Shown: positions 1 through 12,907, numbered from the stretch's first letter. The stretch: 64,000 nt of DNA from Rhizophagus irregularis (GCF_026210795.1 NC_089432.1:2046001-2110000), one strand, 5' to 3'. Notes: a model not told the origin generated them from the sequence alone. Translations and numbers: made by a program.

Positions 1-3000
1 GATATGTTTACGCGAAAACTTGTTTACGTTTAAATCTAACGAATGTAAAATCACTCTGGAAGCATAACTAGTGGTATTTTTCGGCATAAATATTATCCGT
101 AAAACCCGAGTCGATCTCGAGTCGTATAACGCAGGTAAAAAAAAACCCCGACATCTTTTTTTTTGAAAATTATGTCACATTTTGCTTTTCATTTAAATAA
201 AGAAATAAATTTTCACAAGGTAATTATTCATTTTGGTTAAATTGATAAATATTTTCCAACATTCATGGTAAATCGTCTGCTTAGTATTTGTAATGAAAAA
301 TATCTCTTATAAGGTTATAGTGCTTTACAACGATTAACATATTTATCAACGTAATAAGCAGACGTATGTGACATTCGTGTGATTTTATCTTAATTAGATA
401 CGAAAGTTTAAATTTTATATTATTTATATTGTACTTGTTATAATATCGCTAACACTTACTAAAAACAATATAAAAAAACGATATCAAAAAAACTAGATTG
501 TCCATAATATGGGAGCACATAAACCAATAATTGTTAGTATTAATTTTGATGAGAATTCTAAAGGTAGTCACCAATCATTAAAAAATATTTTAGAAAGAGA
601 GATCTACTACTAAATATATGTACTGTACATTGTTTTGGTAAGACCGTTATACATGCTTGAACACACAACGTGATTTTCACGTCAAAAAATTGTAATATAA
701 AACGGTTTACTAAAAAAAATTATGAAATACACTTGATTAAACAGAACCTAAAAAGTCAAAGACTATATATACTGTAATAAAGGGGCACGTTTTATAATTA
801 TTCTTATTAAAAAAGAGTAATCGAATAAAGTTTCAATTTAATTAACTAAGTTTCGAATTCCAAATAATTTATTCGTATCACAATTAATATGTAGTGAACC
901 AATATAATTATAAATTAATCTACTGAAATAAATCGTGGATTATTATTCTACCAATAAATCACTTGGGTGTTTTCCCAGACCTTGGGGTTATTCTTATAAA
1001 CCTTGTGGCACAGCTGATCATTATTTACATTTTCATTTTATCATAGTCACATCATTTTGTACTCTTCTCTTGGCTTTTACGAACATGGAATTGGATGTGA
1101 AATTGATGGTCAAATTATTTTTCTTTATTTTCCATATTAAATATTTTTTTTTATTATTATTATTTTCATAATAGTGTATAAAATAAAAATAAAAAAACTA
1201 TTAAATTTGATAAAGTGTGCTTAATGATTGCCAAGGACATGTGCGCGTTTTTTTTTATAGATTTTATAGTGTAATTTTAGCAAATAATATATACTTATTG
1301 TATAATATTTAGGCAATAAACGTGCTGTTTTCGATTGAGGCCATTTGATTGGCTCAGAATGTGCCACGAAGTGGCACAATCTTACCAGCCTAACAGCTAA
1401 AGACATATACAATAAGTGTTTTATTATATAGACTCTCACGATCATACTAGTTGTAATGATTATTTATTATATATATTACCGATAAAGCTATTCAATAAAT
1501 GTAAAAAAAGTACAGTGTGATCCTATAAGGATATATAATAAAAGCATTTATAATATTAGAATAAAATAATTCTTTATACAGTAGTTGTCTAGTAGTATTT
1601 ATTAAGCATTACATTTAATGGTTATTAATTTATTTTTACAACACTTTTCTGTCATAAAAAATTCCAAGATACTCCAAATAATCTCTACAGTAAAAAATTA
1701 ATATAAAATGTTACACTTACACATGCATTATTGCAAAGAATAAATGTTACACGATAAAATGGTTACGAATATAAAAAATAAGTTTTATAAATAAAAAAGA
1801 ATTATGAAAAATACTTTTCATTTTTTTTTTATTAAAATTACGATCATTTTAAGATAAACGTTTCTTCGCTTCCGAAAAAAAAAACTGCGGAAAATTTTCC
1901 AAGTACAAAAATTTTTCTAATACTACGTAAAAAATAAGACTTACCTGACATTATAGCTAAGATAAGGTGCCTGAACCGGTCCATAATTTCCACCCTAAAC
2001 AAGAGACGTTCTTTTAAAGCAGCTGATATTTGTCGAAAGATATGGGTTTATCGCGTATCATCTTTTCAATCAAAGATTTCTCAACAGCAACCACAAAATG
2101 TTAGCCTTTATGACGTCCTAAATTGTCAATGGTTGAAATGGCATTATAGTTTTCATCAAATATATTAGTTTGAATCCAAACCGTGATACACCGATACTAA
2201 ACTTTATAAATCACTGTAACTAGTAACCCGTTATTAACGGTTATAACAAATATCCGTTAATATCGGGTTTACGATTTAAATTTTAAACTAACGGGGTTCA
2301 AAAATTGAATATCGGATACAACCGAAAGTTTAATCTTACAAATGATATTTTTGTAACGGATTATCGTGTTATCGGTTTAAACGGGTTAGCTAAACTTTTC
2401 GGTATTTTCATGTGATGCATTTTATCAGAATCATCGGATCCGAATCATCGGAAATATGAAACCAAGTTTATTCAAAAAATCATGTTCTCAAAAGAAATGC
2501 ATCTAATTTTGATACTGATAAATAGAAATTGTATTTTATTGTATTCAATTTTAATATATAATAATAGTAATAAAAATAATAAATGATTTAAATATTTTTA
2601 AATATTAGAATTATTAAAATTCGATAAAAACATGCTGCGAAACCATTATTAACCAGTTAAACACCCGCTATCCAACCGTTAAAACCCCTTTAAGCAACCC
2701 GCTATCCAACCGTTATCGTCCCGTTAACCAATCCGGGCTAACTCGATAAGAAAAGGGTTAAATTTTCCTTGATGCCAACCCGAGTTTGTATTACCCCAAT
2801 GGGTCAACCCGTTTACCTGTTAAGAACCGGTCTGAACACTAGACTGTAACATTATTTTTTTCGGTTAATATCTTTTTTTGTAAGTTCCGTCGTATATTTG
2901 TATGTTTTCTTTTTTTATTAATTTAATCCGATTTATAATGGCCATGACATATTGTTGCACTATACCTTACATAATGCAAAAGTATTGATCTTGATATTGT

Positions 3001-3500
3001 ACGACTAGTCTTCTTGATAGACCTATATGGTGGCACCATATAAACATATCAAGATGCATACCCTAAACCTATCAAGAACGATATTTTCACCTATAATAAT
3101 AAGGTAATATATGTCATGACCTTAAGCGTAGCACTAAAATTATTTCAATTATTAAGAAAAGAGATCAAAAAGAATTATTATCCACTTTTTTGTACATAAA
3201 TTCAAATATATAATCACATTCAATAATTAATTTGAAAATAAAATTTTTTTAAAAGTTTTATTTATAATTTTTCTAATGCGCATACGCAAAATTATTTTAA
3301 GTTATGCTACCAATAATCACAACATAACAATAATTCGAATTTAAATCAGAGTTTCTAAAAATATTCGCACAAATTAGCACTTATCATTTAATTAAGTAAA
3401 GTACTTTAAAATTAAAGTTTTATAATTAATTTATTTAACGTGCGAGTCATGCGAGTCAAAAAAAAAAGCTGACTTTTAATGACTAGAACCACATGACATA
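1..3500. other. Gene-poor AT-rich stretch
   Basis: No intact gene of convincing length or composition is seen. A 34-codon frame (509-613, plus) reads like a fragment of a protein but has no supporting context. From about 2180 to 2860 the DNA is enriched in CCGTTA/AACCCG words and is listed separately as a repeat. The rest is A/T runs without a clear reading frame, RNA gene or inverted repeat. Confidence 0.5.
1965..2860. repeat. Repeat rich in AACCCG/CCGTTA words, possible hAT-like end
   Basis: The segment carries many short copies of CCGTTA and AACCCG. A 17-nt word, acccgctatccaaccgt, occurs twice about 33 bp apart (near 2663 and 2696). The right edge, around 2830-2845, reads gaaccggtctgaacact, whose reverse complement resembles ends of hAT-type elements. 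The left edge near 1970 has a weaker match, tgcctgaaccggtcc. I see no transposase frame and no secure target-site duplication, so the element class is tentative. Confidence 0.3.
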
Positions 3501-4431
3501 CAGACTCCGGCAAAAGTAATGGCGGTCAGTTTTTTTAATATAGCACATAAATTTTATAATGAAGCTATGAAATCTTTTTTTATTTTCGAGAAGAAGGGTC
3601 AAAAATACATATATTTTATTATTTGATAAATATTTGGTTTGACCTCTATTTGCATCAACACATGCTTCAATTTGATTTTGCGTGCTTTATCACCAATAAC
3701 CTCGCTATTAATAATTGTGCTATTTTCAAAATTATTTTACTTTTTTCTAAATAAATTGAGAAGTGGCTCGTAAATTTTTTTCTTTTTTTTGTATTACCAT
3801 CTCCTTAATATACTGCTTCAAAAACAATCCAATGTTCTCATTATGATTTGAGATTTGGGCTTTAAAATGATTATGAAAAACTCACAAATTTTCATACCAC
3901 CTTAAATATTCTGAAAGTTGTTATTTTACATCTCTATTATAATAATAAGCTCATCAATGGCCTAAAAAATTATTTGGTAAGTCAAAAATACACATATTTT
4001 AAAGTTTTCTTATTGAGAATTAAAATAATGTGAAAATGACCATTATTTCGATTTGGCAGTATTTTTTAAGATATAGCTTTAGTATTGACATTTAAAATAA
4101 AATATTTAGAATTTTTGCATTTTTTATAAGAGGGGTATATATTTCTTACAGAAATGCAAAAAAATTCTAATTCAATTAGAAAATTCCTAAAAATTTGTTT
4201 CAAGAAAAAGTTAACACCCTCATATATAAATTTAATTGTAATGAGAGCTATTTTGGGTATTAAAATAAAAATAATGTTAATATTTGAAATTACTTTTTTT
4301 TTCATTACCTTTTAAATGAGCATTCTACCGTTTAATTTGGTATAAAAAGTAATGCTCTGATTGGAATAGTTATGAAGTTATGATCAAATTAAGAAGTGGT
4401 ATTCCCACCGCCATTATTTTCCCGGGGACTG
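3501..4431. mobile_element. Tc1/mariner-like element remnant with inverted ends
   Basis: The left end begins CAGACTCCGGCAAAAGTAAT and continues GGCGGT; the right end read in reverse complement is CAGTCCCCGGGAAAATAATG followed by GGCGGT. The two ends are imperfect inverted repeats of about 25 bp. Both are flanked by TA (3499-3500 and 4432-4433), the target site used by Tc1/mariner elements. At about 930 bp it is shorter than a full Tc1 element, and its interior is AT-rich with only broken frames, so it is either non-autonomous or a decayed copy. The longest internal frame (4066-4305, minus, 79 codons) shows no transposase motif that I recognise. Confidence 0.7.
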
Positions 4432-4433
4432 TA

Positions 4434-6722
4434 AATTTGGGGCGATCTGCGAAATGCAATGCATCAATGTCATTGCACATTTAGACTCTCAAATTTGAAG
4501 TCAATCATGCGCGTCACGGACATTACAAAAAGAACTTTATTAGATTGAGAAAGTAGTTTGTTGAACATTACTAAACTTCTATTTTGCCTTGTTTGTCCAT
4601 TACTGTGTATTGTATGTGTTATTTTTTTTAAAACGAACTTTTAATGTAACGTGATTTGCTATAATTCTTTTTCTCTTAATATTAAATTTATTTTAATAGA
4701 ATAATAAAGCAAATATAGCAATGAATCAACCTTTGAGAATCTATTAACCTTCTAATTTCAATATTAAAACTTCTGATGTAAATCATTATACAAATTGACC
4801 ATGATACGAAAATAAAATTAACTTCAAAAAATTGATAATGCAATATAATCTTAATAGGCATGATATCACATGTTTCTGATGCACATCAGATGTGTCATAC
4901 AAAGGTAAAATATTTTATAACTGCCAAATTTTAACTCGGGTATGCCCGGTCATACTCGGGTAACTGGATAATGGTTCGCAGCTCTAATGCTATGCTGCGA
5001 GATCGGCATGATAAAAAGAGACAAACTCTTTATCATTATGATAAATAAGTTGTCGTTATGTAATTCGTTCCTTATGTGATATTTAATTATTTTAACCTCG
5101 TCATAATATATTGATATAAATTTTAGTTCGCAGTTCGGTGATATTCTTAATAACCCTCCTATCAATAACAAATTCCAATAATAATAATTTTAATCACAAA
5201 ATTAATTAGGAAAGCCGAATATATTGTTTGATTTATGTGGCGCATGTAAAACAAAATCAATATTTACAGTCAAGATCTCTTTTTTAGTACTTTAAATTAA
5301 ACTTGCTAAAAGTACATAAATATACCTACTATATATAGTATGTTATTTTATGTTCTAAAGACGATAATCTCTTCATTGAAAACCCTAATTATAGTTCAAG
5401 TGAATTTTAAACACAACATAATCGGCACAATTAGTAATATTGTTATTTCCTTATTTATAATTACTATTTAGTGATTAAATACAAAAATGTTTCTATTGTT
5501 TACTATATATCCCGATATGGATGATAACAAATTCTTGTATAAATATATACAAATTTCCGTATGAGAAGTGATGTGGTCAATTCCATTCGTATATTAAATA
5601 ATCAATGCGTTCGATGTTATAATTCAAAGTTGGCCACCCATCAAAAAAAAAATTTATATTTTTTTTTTTGATGAACTTTGACTCGAAAATTTATCGAAAA
5701 AATTTTTTCGCTTCCTCGCTTTCGATGAACGTTATTAATAACAGTCATGACTTTTGACAAACGTCTCGTCTCAGTCGTTATTCGATCATTATGAAAAGCC
5801 ATACGAAAATTAACTCTTGACTCTAGTTTACGATCTTTTCTTAACGCAAAACTTTAAGCTTATTGGAATACTTATAATAAGGAAGGAAATACAAGTAATA
5901 TTTTATATGTAGTATAATTGGATAATTAAGATATCGAGCATAATTTTATCGCTTATCGTTTGTTTTTTATTTGCTCCCTTGAGAACGAAAATATATAGTT
6001 ATAGTCTTTCCTTTATTTGTTACCGTTTTTTTCATCTTCGTATAAGAAAATAAGAGCTAAACTAATTAGCCAATACGTATTTTTTATTTACGATACAGTT
6101 ACATATATTTACTATATGTACTATACCGATATACTCTTTTATTTTTACTTTTTTTTAAGATTATTCTTACATAAATAAAAACTATCAATATATATCAATT
6201 TTTTAAGTTGATTAAATGATTATAATGTTCGTATAAAATACTTTAATTGGTTGATCTGAATCTTTTTTAACCAATTATCTGCAGATCTAGCACTTTCATA
6301 TCAGGTATTTCCTTCAATTAAACAGGCCTCGGTCCTTTGCAATTTTGGTCATATGCAAAATAAACAATCTTATTTGTGTAACAATGAAATACAGTATCAT
6401 TGTCGCTCAAACTGTAACTCCCCAAAATGAACGAGGACTAGCATGTACCGTGTTCATCTTAATTTTAACGTCTACAAAAAAAATTGTTTTCAGTTATTTC
6501 CGAATAAGCAGCGATTTCCCTAATTATTGCAGCTACTGTACGTTAATGAGGCAAAATTAGTAAAGGAAGTTATTGCGGCCCTATAATAAGAAATGTTCAA
6601 AAAAACATATTTGCATGTATTTTATGGATTTTATGTACACTATGCACTCTCTATATATGTATGCATAAGGTTCATATATTCTTTTGTACATTTTATACAC
6701 AGAGAGCTCTTTTAATTTGCAT
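4434..6722. other. Intergenic AT-rich DNA, no gene seen
   Basis: No frame here has coding character. The short frames at 4950-5171 and 6345-6560 are low-complexity and have no recognisable motif. No RNA gene or clear repeat was noticed. Confidence 0.5.
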
Positions 6723-6728
6723 ATTTCT

Positions 6729-7194
6729 GTTGTGCCTCAGATCGATTCTTGCCTCAGATCGAAGCTCACGCACCTCAGATTGAGATTGTCACCTGACGCA
6801 CCTCATTTGAATCATGCAATAAAGTCTGTTATAAGTAAAGTTTTTTTCTCATTAATTAAACCACTTTTTGTAACATATTCAAACTTGTGTGCCATAATGA
6901 GTTACACGTTTCCTGAAATTTTACTTGTGTTTTATCTTAAAAATCATTAAATTTTAAGTCATTTTCAAATGAAAAGATTTTTATGAGTATGATTCCAACT
7001 ATTCTGAAATTTTAGGATTGTATACTTAAAATTATGATGAATAAGTTTACTTAGTACTTAAAAATACATTAAAGTTGGAAAATTTGATGTTTAATTATAG
7101 CTCATTTTATTAGCAATCGAGGTGCGTCAGGTGACAATCTCAATCTGAGGTGCGTGAGCTTCAATCTGAGGCAAGAATCGATCTGAGGCACAAC
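6729..7194. mobile_element. 466-bp element with 76-bp terminal inverted repeats
   Basis: The first 76 bases and the last 76 bases are inverted copies of each other with one mismatch that I can find (CAGATCGAAG on the left against CAGATTGAAG on the right). Both ends begin GTTGTGCCTCAGATCGATTC. The direct repeat ATTTCT flanks both sides (6723-6728 and 7195-7200), consistent with a target-site duplication. Each arm contains internal copies of CCTCAGAT. The 310-bp centre is AT-rich and has no transposase. This fits a non-autonomous MITE-type DNA element; the near-perfect arms suggest recent insertion. The frame at 6684-6950 runs across the left arm and is not a gene. Confidence 0.85.
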
Positions 7195-7200
7195 ATTTCT

Positions 7201-9058
7201 ATACATTTTATAGATAATTTATGTATATTATTCATTTTATTATGTTTTCTGAACATTCCCTTTTTATAGAAATTGTGAGTGGCCTAAATTTTGTTACTGT
7301 ATAGAATCGAAAAGTAGAATATAAATAGTCACCTTATAATAATCTACTGATTAATATGTCTTAGGACCTTATTAATATGTACACTCTGCGGGTTTTTTTG
7401 TTATTGTGTTGATGTAATAGTGCATTATAATCAAGTTGGGTACATATTAATCAATATACTATAATGCTCCATGTTGTTGCCTTGCTTTTAGGCCCTTTTT
7501 ATTGCTATGAAGCTTATTGCTAAGAAGCGCACCCTAGTTGGCAAAATAAATTACTTTGCCGGGTGAGTAAATCTGGGGTTAATTTCAGCCAGCACTACAT
7601 GATTTGAGGGATCCAACTCCGGGCAACTCGGCACCATGGTAGCGTCATGGTAGTGTCATGGAAAGCTAGGGAAATCCTATTAATTTCAATTTTATATCAG
7701 CTTGGATGCCAAGTTATAGTGCTCCAAATTCGGCCAAAAGTTATGGAATAGTGCTGACCGATTCAACTGCGCCTTGAGTTCCTTCTTGGTGACTTTCGAG
7801 AAACTTTCAAGCTACTTTCAGCGTCCCAGTAACTGGATCACCATGAGATTTTCATAGTAATATGGCATCATCAGCTGTCCCTAGGAAAACTTAATATATT
7901 TACTGAGGACACTTCTAGGGACAACTATGCTATCGATTTTGAGATTTTTAAGGTGATTGACTATGTTCTTCTATTTCTGTCCCTAGTGTCCCTAGTGTCC
8001 CTAGTAAAAAGTAAAATTCTAGGGAAAATTCGAAATCACCCAGTATGCTATATATGTATGCTATATTTGTATGATATATGACTATGGGCAAAAAAAATAA
8101 AAAAAAAGTATGAGTTTGATTTTTTTCTAGGGTCGCTAGCCTATAAAAAATTTTCAGAAAAATGATCATTTATCAGAGTTTTTTCCAGAATTTTTTTTAT
8201 AGGGTAGGGTCAATAGGGACACACATCTAGAAGGCTTTCCAGAATTTTGAAAGCGCCAAAAAAGTTACTTCTTGTGTATCGAAGTGTCCCCACATTTTTT
8301 TCTAGGGACAAATTCCTAGGACTAACTTCCTAGGGCCAACTTCCTAGGGCCAACTTTCTTAGACCAAAGTTTTCATAGGGTCGGATCTGCTACTGAAGCC
8401 ATCCTAGCCAGCTTGACTAGCTTTATTTGATGGCAATGCTTTCGAGATCGATATTTACCTGAATGCTTTTTACATGCGCCGTATGGCTTTCATATAGGTG
8501 CCTTCCAGTGAACTTTACACTCTTCTAGGCGATAGAATCCCTCGTTGCATACTGCACCATTTTGAAGAATAAATGGACAATGATTTTTATATGTCTAACA
8601 CTAATGATTCTAATAAATTAATTTTTATTTTAAACTTTTTTGAAACGCGTGTAGAATATGTAGAGGTTCAGCCAACTTCCCCGCAAAAATAATTCCCGTA
8701 AAAATAACGCAAAAATAAGGTATGTATATGCCAGAAGTTATATATGCACCGAATTTTTCTCATTATGGACTTTTGTATTTAGGAATCGAAATGAGCGAAA
8801 ATCACTCTCAATCGTCTTATCGTTTCTTGTGGACAACTTCATGCTCTTCCACACGATAGAGCTATACAATCAGTTACAGTTGGCATGAGTCAACAAGTTA
8901 GCGCACTTGTACTAGGCTACTAGCTATAATTCGAAGCAATTTGGGGACATCCTTTAATAATATTCTCTTAAAAAATTCGACAAGTTTATCCCAATGGAAT
9001 GTCTATGAAACCGCAGGCCTTGATTTCTGATTTTTTCAATGAGCAACCTCGAAAATTA
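7201..9058. other. Intergenic region with degenerate CTAGGG words
   Basis: No gene is supported. Between about 7860 and 8370 the words TCCCTAG and CCTAGGGCCAACTT recur, including three tandem copies of CCCTAGTGT/CCCTAGTAA near 7980-8008. The segment 7480-7860 and 8380-8560 is less AT-rich than its surroundings and may be a decayed transposon, but no frame or inverted end shows it. Confidence 0.4.
7860..8370. repeat. Degenerate short repeat, CTAGGGACA family
   Basis: The words ctagggaca, tcccta and cctagggccaactt are scattered in both orientations through about 500 bp, with a short tandem run of tccctagtg near 7980-8008 and of ttcctagggccaac near 8325-8360. It looks like a decayed minisatellite or transposon interior. 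Function is unknown. Confidence 0.45.
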
Positions 9059-9560
9059 CATAGAAATTATACGCTAGAATCGAAAGTTATTCAAAAAAAA
9101 CTGCAAACCAAACACTGAAAGTGGTGTATCAGTTGCTCTGTTCATTTAATTAAATGTATGAGTTTTAATGAAATGCATTTAAAAATCAATGAATAACGAA
9201 GGACAAGTAAAATCACGTGCTAATCGGCCATTTTATTAGCTGCGGCAAGTTAGTACAAAGAATCATTACATCATAAATAAATCATAGTACATAATCAATT
9301 AAACTTTTATACTATATAGACTATAGTTCCCACACAAGCCTCTTTAGGCCGTTTTTGCTATACTAGCATATAGGGTGGGAAAAGGGGGGGAAGCGTGATT
9401 ATACTTGTCCTTCGTTATTCATTGATTTTTAAATGCATTTCATAGAAACTATACGCTAGAATCGAAAGTTATCCAAAAAAACTGCAAACCAAACCGCGCA
9501 ATGGTAGTGTCACCTTGGTTTTAAAAACTGAAAGTGGCAGGTGCACCCGTGTATCAGTCA
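9059..9560. repeat. Direct duplication flanking an inverted-repeat element
   Basis: A block starting catagaaa.tatacgctagaa is present at 9059-9112 and again at 9441-9495, followed in both places by an ACTGAAAGTGG word and gtgtatcagt. The second copy contains an extra stretch (cgcgcaatggtagtgtcacc onward) that the first lacks. The direct copies bracket the inverted-repeat element at 9168-9443, so this is a composite or duplicated insertion. Confidence 0.6.
9168..9443. mobile_element. 276-bp MITE-like element with about 50-bp inverted repeats
   Basis: The left arm (9168-9217) begins ATGAAATGCATTTAAAAATC and continues through AATGAATAACGAAGGACAAG; the right arm (9394-9443) is its inverted copy with one clear mismatch (aaaatcacg against tataatcacg). 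The interior is 175 bp without coding potential. The outermost boundary is not certain because the flanks are themselves direct repeats. Confidence 0.7.
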
Positions 9561-9749
9561 TTTCATAAAGTATTGTTATTGAGAAAGCAGATCACGTGTA
9601 ATGATGCAATGCCTGTGCGACATAAAAACATATGCTTAGGCCCTTTCACAGAAATATTTTTTTTATCCGCCTACTATCACTATAAAAGCACCATGTCTGC
9701 TCTCTGAAAGTAATACACCAGCTTATACCTCTACTAGCGTCACTGGAGT

Positions 9750-10690
9750 TGAGACGGTTTTGTTAGCGGACGATATTAAAAAATATGACACGGCTGAACT
9801 TTTGAAGGGCCAGAACTTAGGGCTTAGCGAAACGTCACTCAAAATTTTAGAAAATTATGATGTTACTGGTCGTGCCTTCCTCAAGATGAAAGTGTGTACT
9901 TCCTGTAATACTTGCGGAGTTCGCTAAGGAGTGTAAGGGAAAGAAGTTGAGGTCTTTCTCCTATCTCGGTTTGAGTAAGGTGTTAGCGAAATATGGTCTC
10001 GATTCCGATGGTATAGATTCCATCCCGCTCTTCTCTCCCCCAACTTACGAAATTTAAGACGATAATAAGTTTTTCAAGCACTGCATGGCAGAGATACTTC
10101 TTAGGTTAGGTTCCTACGGTACATTAGACAGCTTGGAGGCTGCGTAATGAATATATGGTGACGCTTCTTTATTCTGCTATATATATCGTCATGGAAGAGA
10201 CGAATAAGGAACTTAGCATGCGACCTCAATATGGTATCGTTGAGGAAGAAAGTAAAGGACGGGTTGATTATGCGATTAAGGTATGAGATTTTTTATTGGC
10301 ATTCACCACGTTAACTTTACCACTGACCAAAATACTACTTGCTGTGTGAACGAATAGGAAGCCGAAGATCTTATTTACATTACAGGGGACAAACAGCATA
10401 AAATTCCCGTAGGTGGGACTGGCACTTCCTTCTATATAGTCCTGAAAAAAATTCCAAGGCAAGCGATACTGCCTATTCAATCGAATTTATCAAGAAGGCC
10501 TTGGTTAATGATTCCAAAGAGTATGCTAACCTCCGTAAGAGTGTGAGGAAGGTTTTGGGTATAAGGAAAGAGAGATGGATAAATTCTTGGATGAAGCACA
10601 AAGAAAGTGTTGGCGATGAAACAAGGCTAAGGAGAAGAAACTTCTACGTGAGTCAGCTAAAATCAAGTCCAGAACGTCACTTCGGACTTT
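9750..10690 (+). pseudogene. Decayed SAM-domain-type gene
   Basis: In broken plus-strand frames this segment encodes pieces that read as protein: ADDIKKYDTAELLKGQ, LGLSETSLKILENYD and GRAFLKM (9758-9890), then FAKECKGKKLRSF and LSKVLAKYGLDSDGIDSIPL (9925-10030), then HCMAEIL and LRLGSYGTL further on. The first pieces resemble a SAM domain, and the arrangement resembles a SAM-containing family that is repeated in Rhizophagus genomes. At least two frame changes and several stops separate the pieces, so no intact product is possible. Base composition is richer in G and C than the flanks, as expected of former coding or transposed DNA. Naming beyond SAM-type is inference. Confidence 0.6.
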
Positions 10691-10879
10691 TCACAACCGA
10701 TAACAATTTCAGTAGATTCGAAATTATCACGTGACAAAAACCCGTTGCCATTGGTAACGAACTAACGATCAGGATTCGAAATTATCACTTAGTATAGATG
10801 ATGATATCTCTGCTTCACAAGATTAAAGATAAGAAAGCAAAAAGAATGATATATAAAGAAATATACCCAATGTCACTCA

Positions 10880-11270
10880 AGACAATTTGCGAATTCAAAC
10901 CCATAGAGTTAATGCTATTTGGAGAAAAGGGGTTGGGGTAGATAGAATTAAATTAGTCACTTGTAGCGCGAGTGATATTTCTAGATTAAACAATACTCAA
11001 ATTCAAAATATTATAGGTTATGTGAATGCGAAAACCGTTACCAATGGTAACGATCAGAGTCATGTGACTTCAGCAGAATCAGTCTCACCTCAAGCAAGTT
11101 ACTGTAGAAAATGGAAATCAGCTTCCCTATGATCCTGAATCAGCGAAGTTGTTACCCCAAGATGAGGTGGAATATTGTCTTAGCCGTAACTCTTCAAGCA
11201 TGGCATTGTTGTGTAAAAAAGTATTGGTATTTACATGGCAAATGGGGGATCAATAGTCAAGGCGGTATAA
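10880..11270 (+). pseudogene. Decayed coding sequence of unknown family
   Basis: An open plus-strand stretch (10887-11132) contains the protein-like pieces RVNAIWRKGVGVDRIKLVTC and SASDISRLNNTQIQNIIGYV. After a frame change it continues with ISLPYDPESAKLLPQDEVEY. I do not recognise the family. There is no credible start, and the second half is out of frame with the first. It lies just downstream of the decayed SAM-type gene and may be part of the same degenerate unit. Confidence 0.4.
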
Positions 11271-12146
11271 GATATTATTCTACTACATGAACAAAAATAT
11301 GTATTTTTAATTGCAATCAATAAAGCAAAAGCATTAGGTGCAATATATTTACATATCAATATCTAGTATGTGTTGAGAAAAGTGTGGATTGTGTTTATAT
11401 GCTAATATTTCTCGATCAGCAGTTTTTCATCTGGTGATCCACATTAGGATATATAACCGTGTATTACGGGAGCACCATATAATTTATTCTCGAAATTTCC
11501 CGCATATATTCAAGCTTTTGCATGCAAAAAGACCCCTTGTTGATCCAGGGACACGACCCCAGTGTTTATTATAATTTTAAGGAGTGTCCGCTGATCTGAT
11601 TTTCGTGATGAATCATAATAGCATAATTTTCCAAAAATTTATTCCAAACATCGTTCCTTAAACTCACTACAAATCATATAAAAAGGTAAGGACTTAAATC
11701 CTTTTATCCGCCTCGTGCAAGTAAAGCAAAAAAAAAAATCAAAAGCAATATTCAAACTACCACAACGAGGTATATTCCGTAAAGTAATAACAAAGTTACT
11801 AGTTTGGTTGATTTATTGACTTGATTCTAGAAAATCGTCATCACGATGCTAATCATTTTTTTCCGGCTCCATAGATGCTCAAAGATAAAAAGGACATATT
11901 ACCTTTCTTGATTCTGCGCATTTGATATTCGCTGAGAAAATCGTGATCACCATCATGTGCCTAATCAGAAGTAAGCTTATTCTATATTATAAGCAACAAG
12001 TATTAATTTTTTGGCTTTCTATCACCAGATTTCCGTCACATGCCGAGATACAGTGCGCATTATATCGAATAAATTTTCCGAAAATAAAGTTATAAGCATC
12101 TTCAAGTGCCGAGATGTTTGGTGCAGTATCGAAGTGACGATAAGTT
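11271..12146. other. Intergenic, no gene seen
   Basis: No convincing frame, RNA gene or repeat was found. The frame at 11389-11574 has no recognisable motif. Confidence 0.4.
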
Positions 12147-12335
12147 ATGAGGTACAAGGTTACACATATGCTTAATACATCATTGCGATCTGCAGATCGT
12201 TGGGTATTGGTGTGCCGTCGAATGGAAAAATTTCCTGAGGAGAGTTCTTTAATACGTGCGAAATTTCAAATTGTTAAAGAATGGATTGAGATGAAACCCT
12301 ATGAAGGTAATGAAGTAGATTATGATAGAATCTGA
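12147..12335 (+). CDS. Small hypothetical ORF (62 aa)
   Basis: A 62-codon frame starts MRYKVTHMLNTSLRSADRWV and ends YEGNEVDYDRI. Its composition (mixed charged and hydrophobic residues, few homopolymers) is more protein-like than most short frames here. No domain is recognised, and there is no upstream exon or neighbour to support expression. It could be the last exon or a fragment of a decayed gene. Confidence 0.25.
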   Translation: MRYKVTHMLNTSLRSADRWVLVCRRMEKFPEESSLIRAKFQIVKEWIEMKPYEGNEVDYDRI

Positions 12336-12907
12336 TAAAGAAAGTTGAGAAGATTTTCAGATTCCACAAGCTAAGTAATTTTATGCAATACAATTCCTTA
12401 TTTTATCTACTAATTATAACCTTTTATATATTTTAGAGTACAAGGCAATCATTCCAGATAAAATTGAACTAATGTATGACTAGTGAGTTCAAGCAATTTA
12501 ATAATGTTAGAGTGTAATCTTTGATTGTGCATACATTCAAACTCAATAAACACTATTTCAATTGTCAACCGCAATAATAGTAAAGCCTTCGGTACATTCT
12601 TGTTTATACATCAAATTTTATATTTTTTATTAAAAAAAAGAAAACTTATCGTATCATACTAATTTGATTGGACGGAAATTATTGTGTAACATGTTCAAGA
12701 GAACGATAAAAAAAAACTAATAGTATTTCTTTTAAAACAGGAATATAACAGATTTATTTATCTCATATATTAAATCTATAATTTTTTAAATCAGAATTCT
12801 TCTTTATTCAACTTCATAATTTTTGTCGATGGTTTACACTCTAATTAAAAAATCTTCTAAATCACTTTTACCCAACTATTTTCTAACGAATATTTTTTTT
12901 TTTTTTG

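Noticed and set aside
6684-6950. 88-codon plus frame
   Set aside because: It spans the left inverted repeat of the 466-bp element and its non-coding core.
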